The notes beneath the pieces were generated by a model. The model was not told the DNA's origin. It worked only from the letters and a program-made list of their open reading frames with translations, and ran no database searches. The translations under genes were made by a program, and so were the position numbers. A stretch of 64,000 bases of DNA from Planctomycetes bacterium MalM25 (GTDB taxonomy: Bacteria; Planctomycetota; Planctomycetia; Pirellulales; Lacipirellulaceae), in the NCBI GenBank assembly GCA_007745835.1, contig CP036424.1, positions 2,131,001-2,195,000 on the forward strand, given 5' to 3'. Every line of letters begins with the position of its first letter. Within the stretch, counting starts at the first letter, position 1. Below are positions 36,372 through 44,789 of the stretch, one piece after another.

Positions 36372-38065
36372 GCACTCGAGACGAGAGCACCGAGCTCATC
36401 GCCCTGATCGAAACGGTCCTCAACGGTTCGGCCTCGTTGACCGAGGTCCGGCGGCTCGATGAGCTGTTGGAGGAGAGCGCTGCGGCGCGATCCACTTACC
36501 TCGATTACGTGGATCTGCACGCCGGTTTACGACGCCGCTACAGCCACCCTGCCGAAGAGCCCTCGCAGGGCCGGCAAGAAACCTCCTCGGCGAATCGGCT
36601 GGACGCGGCACAGGGAGTCGCTCCGCCCCGCGGGGGTAAGCCGTCTGGGGCGTGGCGTATGCTCGGACTGATGGCCCTAGCGGCCTGCGTACCGCTGGCG
36701 GTTGCCCAGTTCATCCGCCCTGGCAACGACTCGCAGAAGGCAGAGGGGCTAGCCGAAGTGACCATCTCGCCCGACCAGAAGGCGAGCTTGGCCGGCGTGG
36801 CTGTCCTGTCGCGCGCGGTCGATGTCGAGTGGTCGGAGGGCGAGCTCTCGCACGCTGAGGGGGTCGCCGTGCCCGCCTCGAAGATCGCCTTCGACTCGGG
36901 CGTGATGCAGTTGGAGTTCTACAGCGGCGCGGTCGCCGTGATCGAAGGGCCCGCCGAGATCGACGTCATCGATGCGATGTCGGCGCGCCTGCACTCGGGG
37001 AAACTCAGGGCGCGTGTCCCGCCGCAAGCACGCGGATTCACGGTTCATACATCCGACGGGGAAGTGGTCGATCTCGGCACCGAGTTCGCTATCGATTTGG
37101 GAGCCGATCGCGAGTGGGGTGAACTGCATGTGATCGACGGCGAGGTCCGTTTCGACCCGGTGCAAGAGACCGGGCACGCATCGCGTCAGGTGTTTGGTGG
37201 CGAGGCGATGCGCCTCGGTTCCGATCCGCACGGTGAGCATGGCGTCGAGCTCACGACCGATCGCTTCATCGGCACCGCCGAGATCGAGAAGATATCACGC
37301 CAACGCAAGACGAAGCGTCACCGCCGCTGGCGGCAGTGGCGCTCGGAGTTCCTTGCCGACCCCGACTTGGTCGCTTGGTACGGCTACAGCCCTGAGCCGG
37401 AGTGGTCACGAACGCTCCGCAACTACGCACCGCAGGGGTCCGATGATTCGCACGGCGTGTTGGTCGGTTGCCAATGGGGGCCGGGGCGCTGGCCCAATCA
37501 ACGCGCCCTCCGCTTCCGCAACGCGAGTCACCGTGTCTCGGTGAACCTGCCCGGACAGCACGAGTCGATCACGCTCGCCACCTGGGCGTACCTCGACAAG
37601 CTGCACCCGACGAATCAAGTCGCCCTGATGCACGCCGACACGCTCCAGCCGCGGTTGATCCACTGGACGCTCGACCGGGTGCCTTCGGGCGCGCTGCTGC
37701 ACTTCTCGGAAAGCTCGACTCCCCAGAGGGGTGAGGTTCGTCGTCTTCACTACAGCTCGAAGCGAGGCGCCATTCAGAACGAAGACGCAGGCAGTTGGCT
37801 GCACTTCGCCCTGGTCTACGACGCCGACCTAAAACGCGTCACGCACTACTGCAATGGCGAGGTCGTCGGGTGGGCCCCCATCATCGAGGTGCGACCGATC
37901 GAGATCGGCGTCGCGGACATCGGCAACTGGCCGTACAAGTACTGGGCCAAAGGGACCGAGTTCGAGACCCGTAACCTGATGGGGCGGATCGACGAATTCG
38001 TTGTGGTTGGCCGTGCCATGTCGGGCAGTGAACTCGCCGAGATGTACAAGGTGGGCAAGCCATGA
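36368..38065 (+). CDS. FecR-type regulator with C-terminal LamG domain
   Basis: The product is 565 residues. The cytoplasmic N-terminus (1-95) resembles planctomycete anti-sigma segments (ESTELIALIETVLNG; LDELLEESAAARSTYLDYVD). One membrane helix lies at about 97-116. A FecR domain at about 135-290 shows LEFYSGAVAVIEGPAEI and VHTSDGEVVDLGTEFAI. A LamG jelly-roll at about 385-560 ends LMGRIDEFVVVGRAMSGSEL. LamG domains often bind carbohydrate, so the exported part could sense galactan directly and control the sigma factor encoded just upstream. It overlaps both neighbours by ATGA. Confidence 0.8.
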   Translation: MSTRDESTELIALIETVLNGSASLTEVRRLDELLEESAAARSTYLDYVDLHAGLRRRYSHPAEEPSQGRQETSSANRLDAAQGVAPPRGGKPSGAWRMLGLMALAACVPLAVAQFIRPGNDSQKAEGLAEVTISPDQKASLAGVAVLSRAVDVEWSEGELSHAEGVAVPASKIAFDSGVMQLEFYSGAVAVIEGPAEIDVIDAMSARLHSGKLRARVPPQARGFTVHTSDGEVVDLGTEFAIDLGADREWGELHVIDGEVRFDPVQETGHASRQVFGGEAMRLGSDPHGEHGVELTTDRFIGTAEIEKISRQRKTKRHRRWRQWRSEFLADPDLVAWYGYSPEPEWSRTLRNYAPQGSDDSHGVLVGCQWGPGRWPNQRALRFRNASHRVSVNLPGQHESITLATWAYLDKLHPTNQVALMHADTLQPRLIHWTLDRVPSGALLHFSESSTPQRGEVRRLHYSSKRGAIQNEDAGSWLHFALVYDADLKRVTHYCNGEVVGWAPIIEVRPIEIGVADIGNWPYKYWAKGTEFETRNLMGRIDEFVVVGRAMSGSELAEMYKVGKP

Positions 38066-38964
38066 ATCGTCGTCGATTGTACGCCTCGGCCTCGCTGATC
38101 GGTGTGCTCTTCTCGACCACCCTCGCTGTCGCCGTAGATGTTCGTCCCGGGGGGGTCGGCGATGGGACGCTAGCCGAGTGGAACCACACGGGCGAGTTGG
38201 GTCCACTGCCGACTCGCGTAACCGACAACGCCCCCCTGTCAGACCAGCCGAATTCGGCTGGCTGGCTCCTCGACGCCTCGCAGACGGACGAGTTCAACGG
38301 CGACGCGCTGGACCTCCAGCGATGGTCCCCCGTCCACCGGACATGGAAGGGGCGCCAGCCCGCGCGTTTCGTCCCCGAGAACGTGGAGGTGGCCGACGGG
38401 AAGCTGCGACTCTGGATGCGTAAGAACGGCCCCCCGATTGAGCAGGCGAGCAGCGGCTACCACACCTACACCTCCGCGGCCGTGCAGGCGCAACAGAAGA
38501 CACGCTACGGCTACTACGAGGTCCGCGCGAAGCCGATGAACTCCGCCGGCTCGAGTTCCTTCTGGTTCGCCGCTCACGGCGGCGGCTGGCGGACCGAGAT
38601 CGACGTCTTCGAGCTAGGGGGGCGGGCCGAGGGGTACGAGAACCGCTACAACATGAACCTCCACGTGTTCTACCGCCCCGGTTCTCGGAAGCACGAAAAC
38701 TGGGGCGGAAAGTGGCAATCGCCGACGCCGCTGGCGGACGACTTCCACGTCTACGGGCTCGAATGGACGCCCGAGCGGATCACGTATTACTTCGACGGGG
38801 TCCCGATCCGCTGGGCAGAAAATGCCTATTGGCGACAATCCCTCTTCCTTATCTTTGATTCGGAGACGATGATCGACTGGCTCGGCAAGCCACGCGACGC
38901 CGATTTGCCGAGCGTTTTCGAGATCGACTACGTCCGTGTGTGGCGAGACCCCAAGCTCCCTTGA
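38062..38964 (+). CDS. GH16 agarase/porphyranase-like enzyme
   Basis: The product is 300 residues with an N-terminal signal (LIGVLFSTTLAVAV). The GH16 jelly-roll begins near DEFNGDALDLQRW (about 76), with the catalytic block EIDVFE at about 179-184 preceded by SSSFWF. It ends FEIDYVRVWRDP. The loops around YHTYTSAAVQAQQKTRYGYYEVRAKPM and NMNLHVFYRPG resemble galactan-active GH16 enzymes (agarase, porphyranase, carrageenase) rather than laminarinases. The start overlaps the LamG gene stop (ATGA). It is likely to cut internal beta linkages of the same polymer as the GH86-like enzyme. Confidence 0.75.
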   Translation: MNRRRLYASASLIGVLFSTTLAVAVDVRPGGVGDGTLAEWNHTGELGPLPTRVTDNAPLSDQPNSAGWLLDASQTDEFNGDALDLQRWSPVHRTWKGRQPARFVPENVEVADGKLRLWMRKNGPPIEQASSGYHTYTSAAVQAQQKTRYGYYEVRAKPMNSAGSSSFWFAAHGGGWRTEIDVFELGGRAEGYENRYNMNLHVFYRPGSRKHENWGGKWQSPTPLADDFHVYGLEWTPERITYYFDGVPIRWAENAYWRQSLFLIFDSETMIDWLGKPRDADLPSVFEIDYVRVWRDPKLP

Positions 38965-39044
38965 GCCCCACACCCTTATCTAACTCTCGCAATGGCCAGG
39001 CCTGACAGGTCGGCGTGCGAACCGGATCCACGAGAAGACGCACC

Positions 39045-40568
39045 ATGAGAAAGTTATCGCACGCCTTCATGGCGTTGCTCGCGGCTGCCTGCTGCACAGT
39101 TGTATCTGCCAAGGAGCCGCTCACCACTGCGGGCCCCTACGCCGCGACGGGTGAGTCGCTCCAGCAGTGGGAGACCCCCGCCTGGTTCCGCGACGCCAAG
39201 TTCGGCATCTTCATCCACTGGGGCCCGTACGCCGTCCCCGCGTACGGCAGTGAGTGGTACCCTCGGCGGATGTACCAGGAGCACCGCACCACACCCAAGG
39301 GCGTGGTGAGCAAGAAGCCCGACCCGCTGTTCAAGCACCACCGTGAGGCCTGGGGCGATCAAGGCGAGTTCGGCTACAAGGACTTCGTCCCCAATTTCCA
39401 CGCCGAGAACTGGAAGCCCGAAGAGTGGATTGATCTCTTCAAGCGTTCGGGCGCCAAATACGTGGTGCCGGTCGCCGAGCACCACGACGGCTTCGCGATG
39501 TACGGTTCGTCGCACACGCCCTGGAACTCGGTCGAGAAAGGCCCCAAGCGTGACATCATCGGCGACCTGGGCGAGGCGTGCCGTGCCGGTGGGCTGCGGT
39601 TTGGCGTCTCTTCGCACTACGCGTGGAACTGGCGTTACTACACGTACCGGGATGACTTCGACACGTCGGACCCCGCTAACGCGGCCCTGTACGGACGCGC
39701 CCACGACCCGGACGCCCCCGCCGACGCCGAGTTCCTCGCGCACTGGCTCGCGCGCACCGCGGAGATCATCGATAAGTATCAGCCTGAGGTCTTGTGGTTC
39801 GACTTTGGCCTGAACTACCCCGAGTTCACCGACGTCCGCACCCAGCTCGCCGCGTACTACTACAACCGCGGCCTGCAGAACGACCAAGAAGTGGTGCTGC
39901 AGTACAAGAACATGAACTGGAACCCGTTCCCCGAGGGCTCGGGTCTGCTCGACATCGAGCGGGGCAAGTTCGACAAGATCAACGGCTTGCCGTGGCAGAC
40001 CGACACCTCGGTGAGCAGCCGCTCGTGGGGGTACATCGAGGACGACGCATTCAAGTCGAGCGCCGACCTGGTGGACAACCTGATCGACATCGTCAGCAAG
40101 AACGGCTGCATGCTGCTGAACGTCGGCCCCCGACCCGATGGAACGATCCCGCAGGCGGCGCAGGACGTGCTGCTCGAGATGGGCGCCTGGCTCGACGTGT
40201 ACGGCGAGGCGATCTACGGCACGCGGCCTTGGAAAGAGTTCGGCGAGGGGCCCACTTCCAACGCCTCGGGCCATCACAGCGAAAAGAACTACAAGGACCT
40301 GACCCCCGAGGACTTCCGCTTCACCCAGAAGGACGGCGTGGTCTACGCCATCGGCATGGCGTGGCCCGATTCGGGCGAGGCGAGCGTCCGCTCGCTCGGC
40401 GCCGGGGCGGGGCTCCTCGACGGCGCCATCGCTTCAGTCGAACTCGTCGGCAGCGATGCCCCGCTCGAATGGGATCAGGGCAACGACGCCCTCACCGTGA
40501 AGCTCCCCGCCGGACACCAAGACGAACCCGCCTACGCCCTGCGTATCAAGACGAAGGAATCGCCATGA
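39045..40568 (+). CDS. GH29 alpha-L-fucosidase/alpha-L-galactosidase
   Basis: The product is 507 residues from the ATG at 39045 with signal peptide (MALLAAACCTVVSA). GH29 features are strong: PAWFRDAKFGIFIHWGPY at the domain start, KYVVPVAEHHDGFAMY, and nucleophile aspartate in EVLWFDFGLNY. It ends in a small beta domain. GH29 enzymes remove terminal alpha-L-fucose, and some in porphyran loci remove alpha-L-galactose. Downstream genes favour L-galactose here. The sulfatase start overlaps its stop (ATGA), suggesting sulfate and sugar removal are coupled. Confidence 0.85.
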   Translation: MRKLSHAFMALLAAACCTVVSAKEPLTTAGPYAATGESLQQWETPAWFRDAKFGIFIHWGPYAVPAYGSEWYPRRMYQEHRTTPKGVVSKKPDPLFKHHREAWGDQGEFGYKDFVPNFHAENWKPEEWIDLFKRSGAKYVVPVAEHHDGFAMYGSSHTPWNSVEKGPKRDIIGDLGEACRAGGLRFGVSSHYAWNWRYYTYRDDFDTSDPANAALYGRAHDPDAPADAEFLAHWLARTAEIIDKYQPEVLWFDFGLNYPEFTDVRTQLAAYYYNRGLQNDQEVVLQYKNMNWNPFPEGSGLLDIERGKFDKINGLPWQTDTSVSSRSWGYIEDDAFKSSADLVDNLIDIVSKNGCMLLNVGPRPDGTIPQAAQDVLLEMGAWLDVYGEAIYGTRPWKEFGEGPTSNASGHHSEKNYKDLTPEDFRFTQKDGVVYAIGMAWPDSGEASVRSLGAGAGLLDGAIASVELVGSDAPLEWDQGNDALTVKLPAGHQDEPAYALRIKTKESP

Positions 40569-42109
40569 AGTCCCCAACGATCCTCGTGCTGGCGGCTTGC
40601 TGTCTTATCTCGGCCCAAGCCGAGGTGGCCCAAGCGGACACGGCGCCGCGGCGGAACATCCTGTGGATAATGTCCGACGACCACGCGACCAACGGTGTTG
40701 GCGCCTACGGCGGCCGGTTCGCTTCGCTCGACCCGACGCCGACACTCGACCGCCTCGCGGCGGGCGGGACGCGTTTCGCGAACTGCTTCTGTAGCAACTC
40801 GATCTGCACTCCCAGCCGCGCGACGCTGATGACCGGGCAGTATTCGCACCACAACGGCGTGCGGACGCTCAACGGCTCGCTGCCGGCCGACCGCCAAACC
40901 CTGGCGCTGCGGATGAAGGACGCCGGGTACCAGACAGCGATGATTGGTAAGTGGCACCTCAAGAAGGAGCCTGGCGCTTTCGACTACTACTGCGTGCTCG
41001 GTGGTCAGGGGAAGTACTTCAACCCGACTTTCCGCATCCGCGGCCCGAAGCCGTGGCCGCATAACACGTTCCGGCCTTCGGACCGGAGCTACGACTCGAT
41101 CCACTCGTCCGACGCGATCACGAACGCCTCGATCGCCTGGCTCAAGAAGCGAGACAAGCAACGCCCCTTCTTCTTGATGCACCACTTCAAGGCTCCGCAC
41201 GACAACTTCGAGAACGCTGAGCGGTACGACTGGCTCTACAAGGACGAAACCCTCCCCGAGCCGACGAACCTGGCCGAGCGCGGCGAGCACGGCCCGATCG
41301 ACACGCCCCGCTACGGCACCAGCATCTCGAAGCGGAACACCCGCCGCAACATGGGCGACCATATGGCGACCCCCAAGTCGCTCTCTGATGCGGAGTACAC
41401 CGCGGAGACCTACCAGCGTTATCTGAAGAAGTACCTCCGCTGCGTGCGCGGTGTGGACGATAACATCGCCCGATTGCTCGCTCTCTTGGAGGAGCAGGGC
41501 GAGCTCGACAACACGATCGTTATGTACACATCCGACCAGGGGTTCATGCTCGGCGAACACGACTACATCGACAAACGCTGGATGTACGAGGAGTCGATGC
41601 GGATGCCGTTCATCGTTCACGGTCCCGGCGTCGCGGCGGGTGCGGTGCGGGACGAGCTGATCACGAACGTCGACTTCCTGCCCACGATCCTCGACTTCGC
41701 TGGCGCTTCCGCCAAGGGTGAGCAGCTCGATGGTGAGAGCCTCGCTCCGCTGGCACGCGGCGAGCAACCCGAGTCCTGGCGAGACGACCTCTATTACCGT
41801 TACTGGATGCACCAGGCGCACCACGACGTGCCGGCTCACTACGGCGTCCGCACGAAGGACTTCAAGCTGGTCTTTTTCTACGGCCTGCCGCTCGACGCCG
41901 AGGGCGCCCGCGACACGCCGACGCCGGCGCACTGGGAACTCTACGATTTGGTCAACGACCCGAGTGAAGACCAGAACGTGATCGACGACCCACAGTACGC
42001 CGAAGTGGTCTACGGCCTGAAGAAGCGGCTGCTGGAGCTCAAGGAAGAGGTTGGCGACACGGATGAGTCGTACGACGAGCTGATGGAAGTCCGTGAGGGG
42101 GCGTGGTGA
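40565..42109 (+). CDS. Formylglycine-dependent sulfatase (S1), first copy
   Basis: The product is 514 residues with a signal peptide (LVLAACCLISAQA). The formylglycine motif CTPSR has its cysteine at residue 81, in NSICTPSRATLMTGQY. Metal ligands are in NILWIMSDDH, and later family motifs are GKWHL and YTSDQGFMLGEH. It has the length and order of S1 sulfatases that desulfate algal oligosaccharides. It overlaps the GH29 gene by ATGA and is followed at once by a second, only moderately similar sulfatase. The exact sulfate position cannot be read from sequence. Confidence 0.88.
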   Translation: MKSPTILVLAACCLISAQAEVAQADTAPRRNILWIMSDDHATNGVGAYGGRFASLDPTPTLDRLAAGGTRFANCFCSNSICTPSRATLMTGQYSHHNGVRTLNGSLPADRQTLALRMKDAGYQTAMIGKWHLKKEPGAFDYYCVLGGQGKYFNPTFRIRGPKPWPHNTFRPSDRSYDSIHSSDAITNASIAWLKKRDKQRPFFLMHHFKAPHDNFENAERYDWLYKDETLPEPTNLAERGEHGPIDTPRYGTSISKRNTRRNMGDHMATPKSLSDAEYTAETYQRYLKKYLRCVRGVDDNIARLLALLEEQGELDNTIVMYTSDQGFMLGEHDYIDKRWMYEESMRMPFIVHGPGVAAGAVRDELITNVDFLPTILDFAGASAKGEQLDGESLAPLARGEQPESWRDDLYYRYWMHQAHHDVPAHYGVRTKDFKLVFFYGLPLDAEGARDTPTPAHWELYDLVNDPSEDQNVIDDPQYAEVVYGLKKRLLELKEEVGDTDESYDELMEVREGAW

Positions 42110-42111
42110 GC

Positions 42112-43743
42112 ATGATTCATTCTCTCAGCAGTGTGCTTCTCCTGGTGTGCGCGGCGACCTGCGTCGCTCCGGCCGAGGCCAGGCGACCGAACATCGTCTT
42201 CCTGCTGACCGACGATCACCGACGCAGCGACCTCGGTTGCTACGGCAACGAGGTGATCCGCACTCCGGAGATCGACCGTCTGGCGGCCGAGGGGGTGCTG
42301 TTCGAGAACGCCTCGGTGACGAGCGCCATCTGCACGCCGAGCCGCGCGAGTTACTTCCTCGGGCAGTACGAACGCCGGCACGGGGTGAACTTCAACTCGG
42401 GCACCGCCATGGCTGCGGAGGCCTGGGCGGATGGCTTTCCGGTGCGTCTGCGTGAAGCGGGCTACCACACCGGGTACGTCGGTAAGAACCACGTGCCGAT
42501 CGGTGACCGAGGCTACAACACGGGGCTCATCGAGAAGAGCTTCGACTACTGGTACGCCGGGCATGGGCACCTGAGTTTCTACCCGAAGCGTCGCCACAAT
42601 ATCTTTAAGGCGGCGAAGAGCGACACGCAGATCGAGATCCTCACCGAGGGCGCGGACGCCTTCCTTGATACCGAGGCCGATTACCTCGAGGGGACCACCT
42701 CGTTCGTCGATTCGCGTCCCGAAGACCAGCCTTTCTTTCTGATGGTCGCGTTCAACTTGCCCCACGGTGCGGGGGCGAGCACGATGGAGATGCGACCCGA
42801 GGACGACGAACTCTACCGCACCGCCTACCGCGATCAGCCCGATCGTATCAAGCCGCCGGCGACCTACCTCTCCAAGGCGGAAATCGACGAGCCGAAGCTG
42901 CCTGCGGACGTGGCCCACGTCGAGTTCCGGCAGGGGAGCTACAGCTACGTCGACGACCCCGAGTCGCTCCGCGAGCGGATGATCCGCCAGCACCAGACGG
43001 TCTCGGGAATCGATCGATTCGTGGGGCGGCTGCGTGAGCGACTCGACTCGGCCGGCGTCGCGGATAATACGGTGATCCTCTTCGCCTCGGACCACGGCCT
43101 GCTGCTCGGCGAGCACGGTCTCGGCGGCAAGGCGCTGAACTACGAGCCTTGCCTCTCGATCCCGATGATCGCCTACGACCCGCGGGCCCCAGAGGGGCGA
43201 CGCGGCGTCCGCGAAGGCGCCCTCACGCAATCAATCGACTTGGCGCCAACGATCCTCGATCTCGGCGGCGCCGACATCCCCGACGCCGTGCAGGGGCGGA
43301 GTTTGGCCCCGCTCCTCCGCGGCGAGAAGAGCGATTGGCGCGAGTACGCCTACGCTGAGAACCTCTGGTCGACTTACTTCGGCAACCCGCGCTGCGAGAG
43401 TGTCCGCGGCGAGCGCTGGAAGTATATCCGTTACTTCGCCAACGATCGTAAGCTCTACGAATCGTTCGATCCGAAGGCGGTCTACAAGGTCAACTCGGTG
43501 TACACGGACAGCTACCGGCGTTGGTTGACCTCGTCGATCGAAGGCGAGCAGCCCGACTACGAAGAGCTGTTTGACTTAGTCAACGACCCAGAAGAGACGC
43601 GCAACCTCGCCGGAGAACCTGGTCAGTCTAGCCGGATGGCTGAGATGCGCGAGCGATGCCTTGCGATGGCGAAAGCCGCGAAGGGGCCGCTCAACAAGCC
43701 GCCGGCGACGGTCCCGTTGCCGATGGGCAAGAAGGGCAAGTGA
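42112..43743 (+). CDS. Formylglycine-dependent sulfatase (S1), second copy
   Basis: The product is 543 residues from the ATG at 42112, two bases after the first sulfatase ends. The signal peptide is SLSSVLLLVCAATCVAPAEA. The modified cysteine is at about residue 75 in AICTPSRASYFLGQY; metal site NIVFLLTDDH, then GYVGKNHVPIG and FASDHGLLLGEHGLGGK follow. It diverges from its neighbour in the substrate-facing loops, so it likely acts on a different sulfate or linkage. It ends 8 bases from the convergent AraC gene. Confidence 0.88.
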   Translation: MIHSLSSVLLLVCAATCVAPAEARRPNIVFLLTDDHRRSDLGCYGNEVIRTPEIDRLAAEGVLFENASVTSAICTPSRASYFLGQYERRHGVNFNSGTAMAAEAWADGFPVRLREAGYHTGYVGKNHVPIGDRGYNTGLIEKSFDYWYAGHGHLSFYPKRRHNIFKAAKSDTQIEILTEGADAFLDTEADYLEGTTSFVDSRPEDQPFFLMVAFNLPHGAGASTMEMRPEDDELYRTAYRDQPDRIKPPATYLSKAEIDEPKLPADVAHVEFRQGSYSYVDDPESLRERMIRQHQTVSGIDRFVGRLRERLDSAGVADNTVILFASDHGLLLGEHGLGGKALNYEPCLSIPMIAYDPRAPEGRRGVREGALTQSIDLAPTILDLGGADIPDAVQGRSLAPLLRGEKSDWREYAYAENLWSTYFGNPRCESVRGERWKYIRYFANDRKLYESFDPKAVYKVNSVYTDSYRRWLTSSIEGEQPDYEELFDLVNDPEETRNLAGEPGQSSRMAEMRERCLAMAKAAKGPLNKPPATVPLPMGKKGK

Positions 43744-43751
43744 AGCGTTGC

Positions 43752-44618
43752 CTATCGCAGCTTGCGGAACTCGCTAGGCGAAACGCCGAACGTCGCCTTG
43801 AAGGTCCTCGAGAAGTGGAAGGGGTCCGTGTAGCTCAGGTCTTGAGCGACCTGCTTGATGGTGTCGTCGGAGTCGAGCAACCGCTCGGCGGCCAGGTTCA
43901 TCCTTAGCCGCAGCAACATCTGGTACGGGCTCTGACGGCCGTGCCGCTTGAAGAGCCGGCTGAGGTACTCCGGCGAGACCCCGCACTCGGCGGCCGCTTG
44001 CTGTTGGGAAGTGAGCCGTTGGGCGTTGGCCACCAGGTGGTTCACGCAGCGTTGATAGGTCTCGTAGGGCTCGGGCCCCGTGCCGTCGCCGGTGGATCGG
44101 TGCGCCGCTGCGCGCAAAGCCAGGCAGCGGAGCATCGCCGCGCAGATCGCCTGCGATGATTCATCGCCGCGGACGCCGTCGCGGATCAGCTCGTTGAAGA
44201 GGAGCTGCACTTCGGGCACCGAGGAGATTCGGAGGCAGGTCCCGGGCGGGGCGGCGATCTGGGTGAGCAGGGAGAGTGCCCCGGACCCAGCGAAGTTGAC
44301 GAAGTACTTACCCAGCCGAGTGTCCCGGTCCGTGCTGATGCGGTGGGGCACGCCGGCTCCGTAGGTGAACAGCGATCCGGGCCCCAGCTCGTGTTGCTCG
44401 GCGCCCAGGGTGACGAGCCCCTTCCCGCGGGTTACCAGCTCGATCGAGCAGTAAGGGAAGGAGACTCGCCGGATCGCGTAGTCGGCCTGGCAGTCTTCGT
44501 ACCCTCCGCACACGACGGCCAGATCGACGTCGGGCGAGGGGGCCAAGTCCAGGAAGAACCGCCGAGCCTCGCGGACCGATTGGGAAAAGAAGTCGGGTTG
44601 GGGGTTTTGCGGCTTCAT
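43752..44618 (-). CDS. AraC-family regulator of the sugar-uptake operon
   Basis: The product is 288 residues from the ATG at 44618 (a TTG at 44630 would add four residues). The N-terminal half is a cupin-like sensor (LVTLGAEQHELGPGSLFTYG; GVPHRIS). The C-terminal half has both AraC helix-turn-helix units: SQQQAAAECGVSPEYLSRLF and DDTIKQVAQDLSYTDPFHFS, ending FGVSPSEFRKLR. It is encoded opposite the FucP-like symporter, with about 170 bases between them. It probably senses the released L-sugar and activates the divergent operon. Confidence 0.85.
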   Translation of the reverse strand: MKPQNPQPDFFSQSVREARRFFLDLAPSPDVDLAVVCGGYEDCQADYAIRRVSFPYCSIELVTRGKGLVTLGAEQHELGPGSLFTYGAGVPHRISTDRDTRLGKYFVNFAGSGALSLLTQIAAPPGTCLRISSVPEVQLLFNELIRDGVRGDESSQAICAAMLRCLALRAAAHRSTGDGTGPEPYETYQRCVNHLVANAQRLTSQQQAAAECGVSPEYLSRLFKRHGRQSPYQMLLRLRMNLAAERLLDSDDTIKQVAQDLSYTDPFHFSRTFKATFGVSPSEFRKLR

Positions 44619-44634
44619 GGCGTATGTCAAGAAT

Positions 44635-44649
44635 TGGCATGTTTTGCCA
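44635..44649. promoter_or_regulatory. Possible operator between araC-like and fucP-like genes
   Basis: An inverted repeat TGGCA-N5-TGCCA lies 17 bases upstream of the regulator's ATG. It is short and GC-moderate, so evidence is weak. Its place in the divergent promoter region is the main support. Confidence 0.3.
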
Positions 44650-44789
44650 TTCTATCCATGGACGCCCCGCTTTGGCGAATCCAGAATACGTAGCTCTCAC
44701 CATGGGCCCGAAAACCACCGGGCGGTGGGAACGCGGTGCGGCGGGGCCGCTTCGCTTCCTCATCCAAACTCTTCTGCCAGGCGATACTT

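Noticed and set aside
40532-41932. Long minus-strand open frame opposite the first sulfatase
   Set aside because: The sulfatase motifs are on the plus strand; the opposite frame is a GC shadow.
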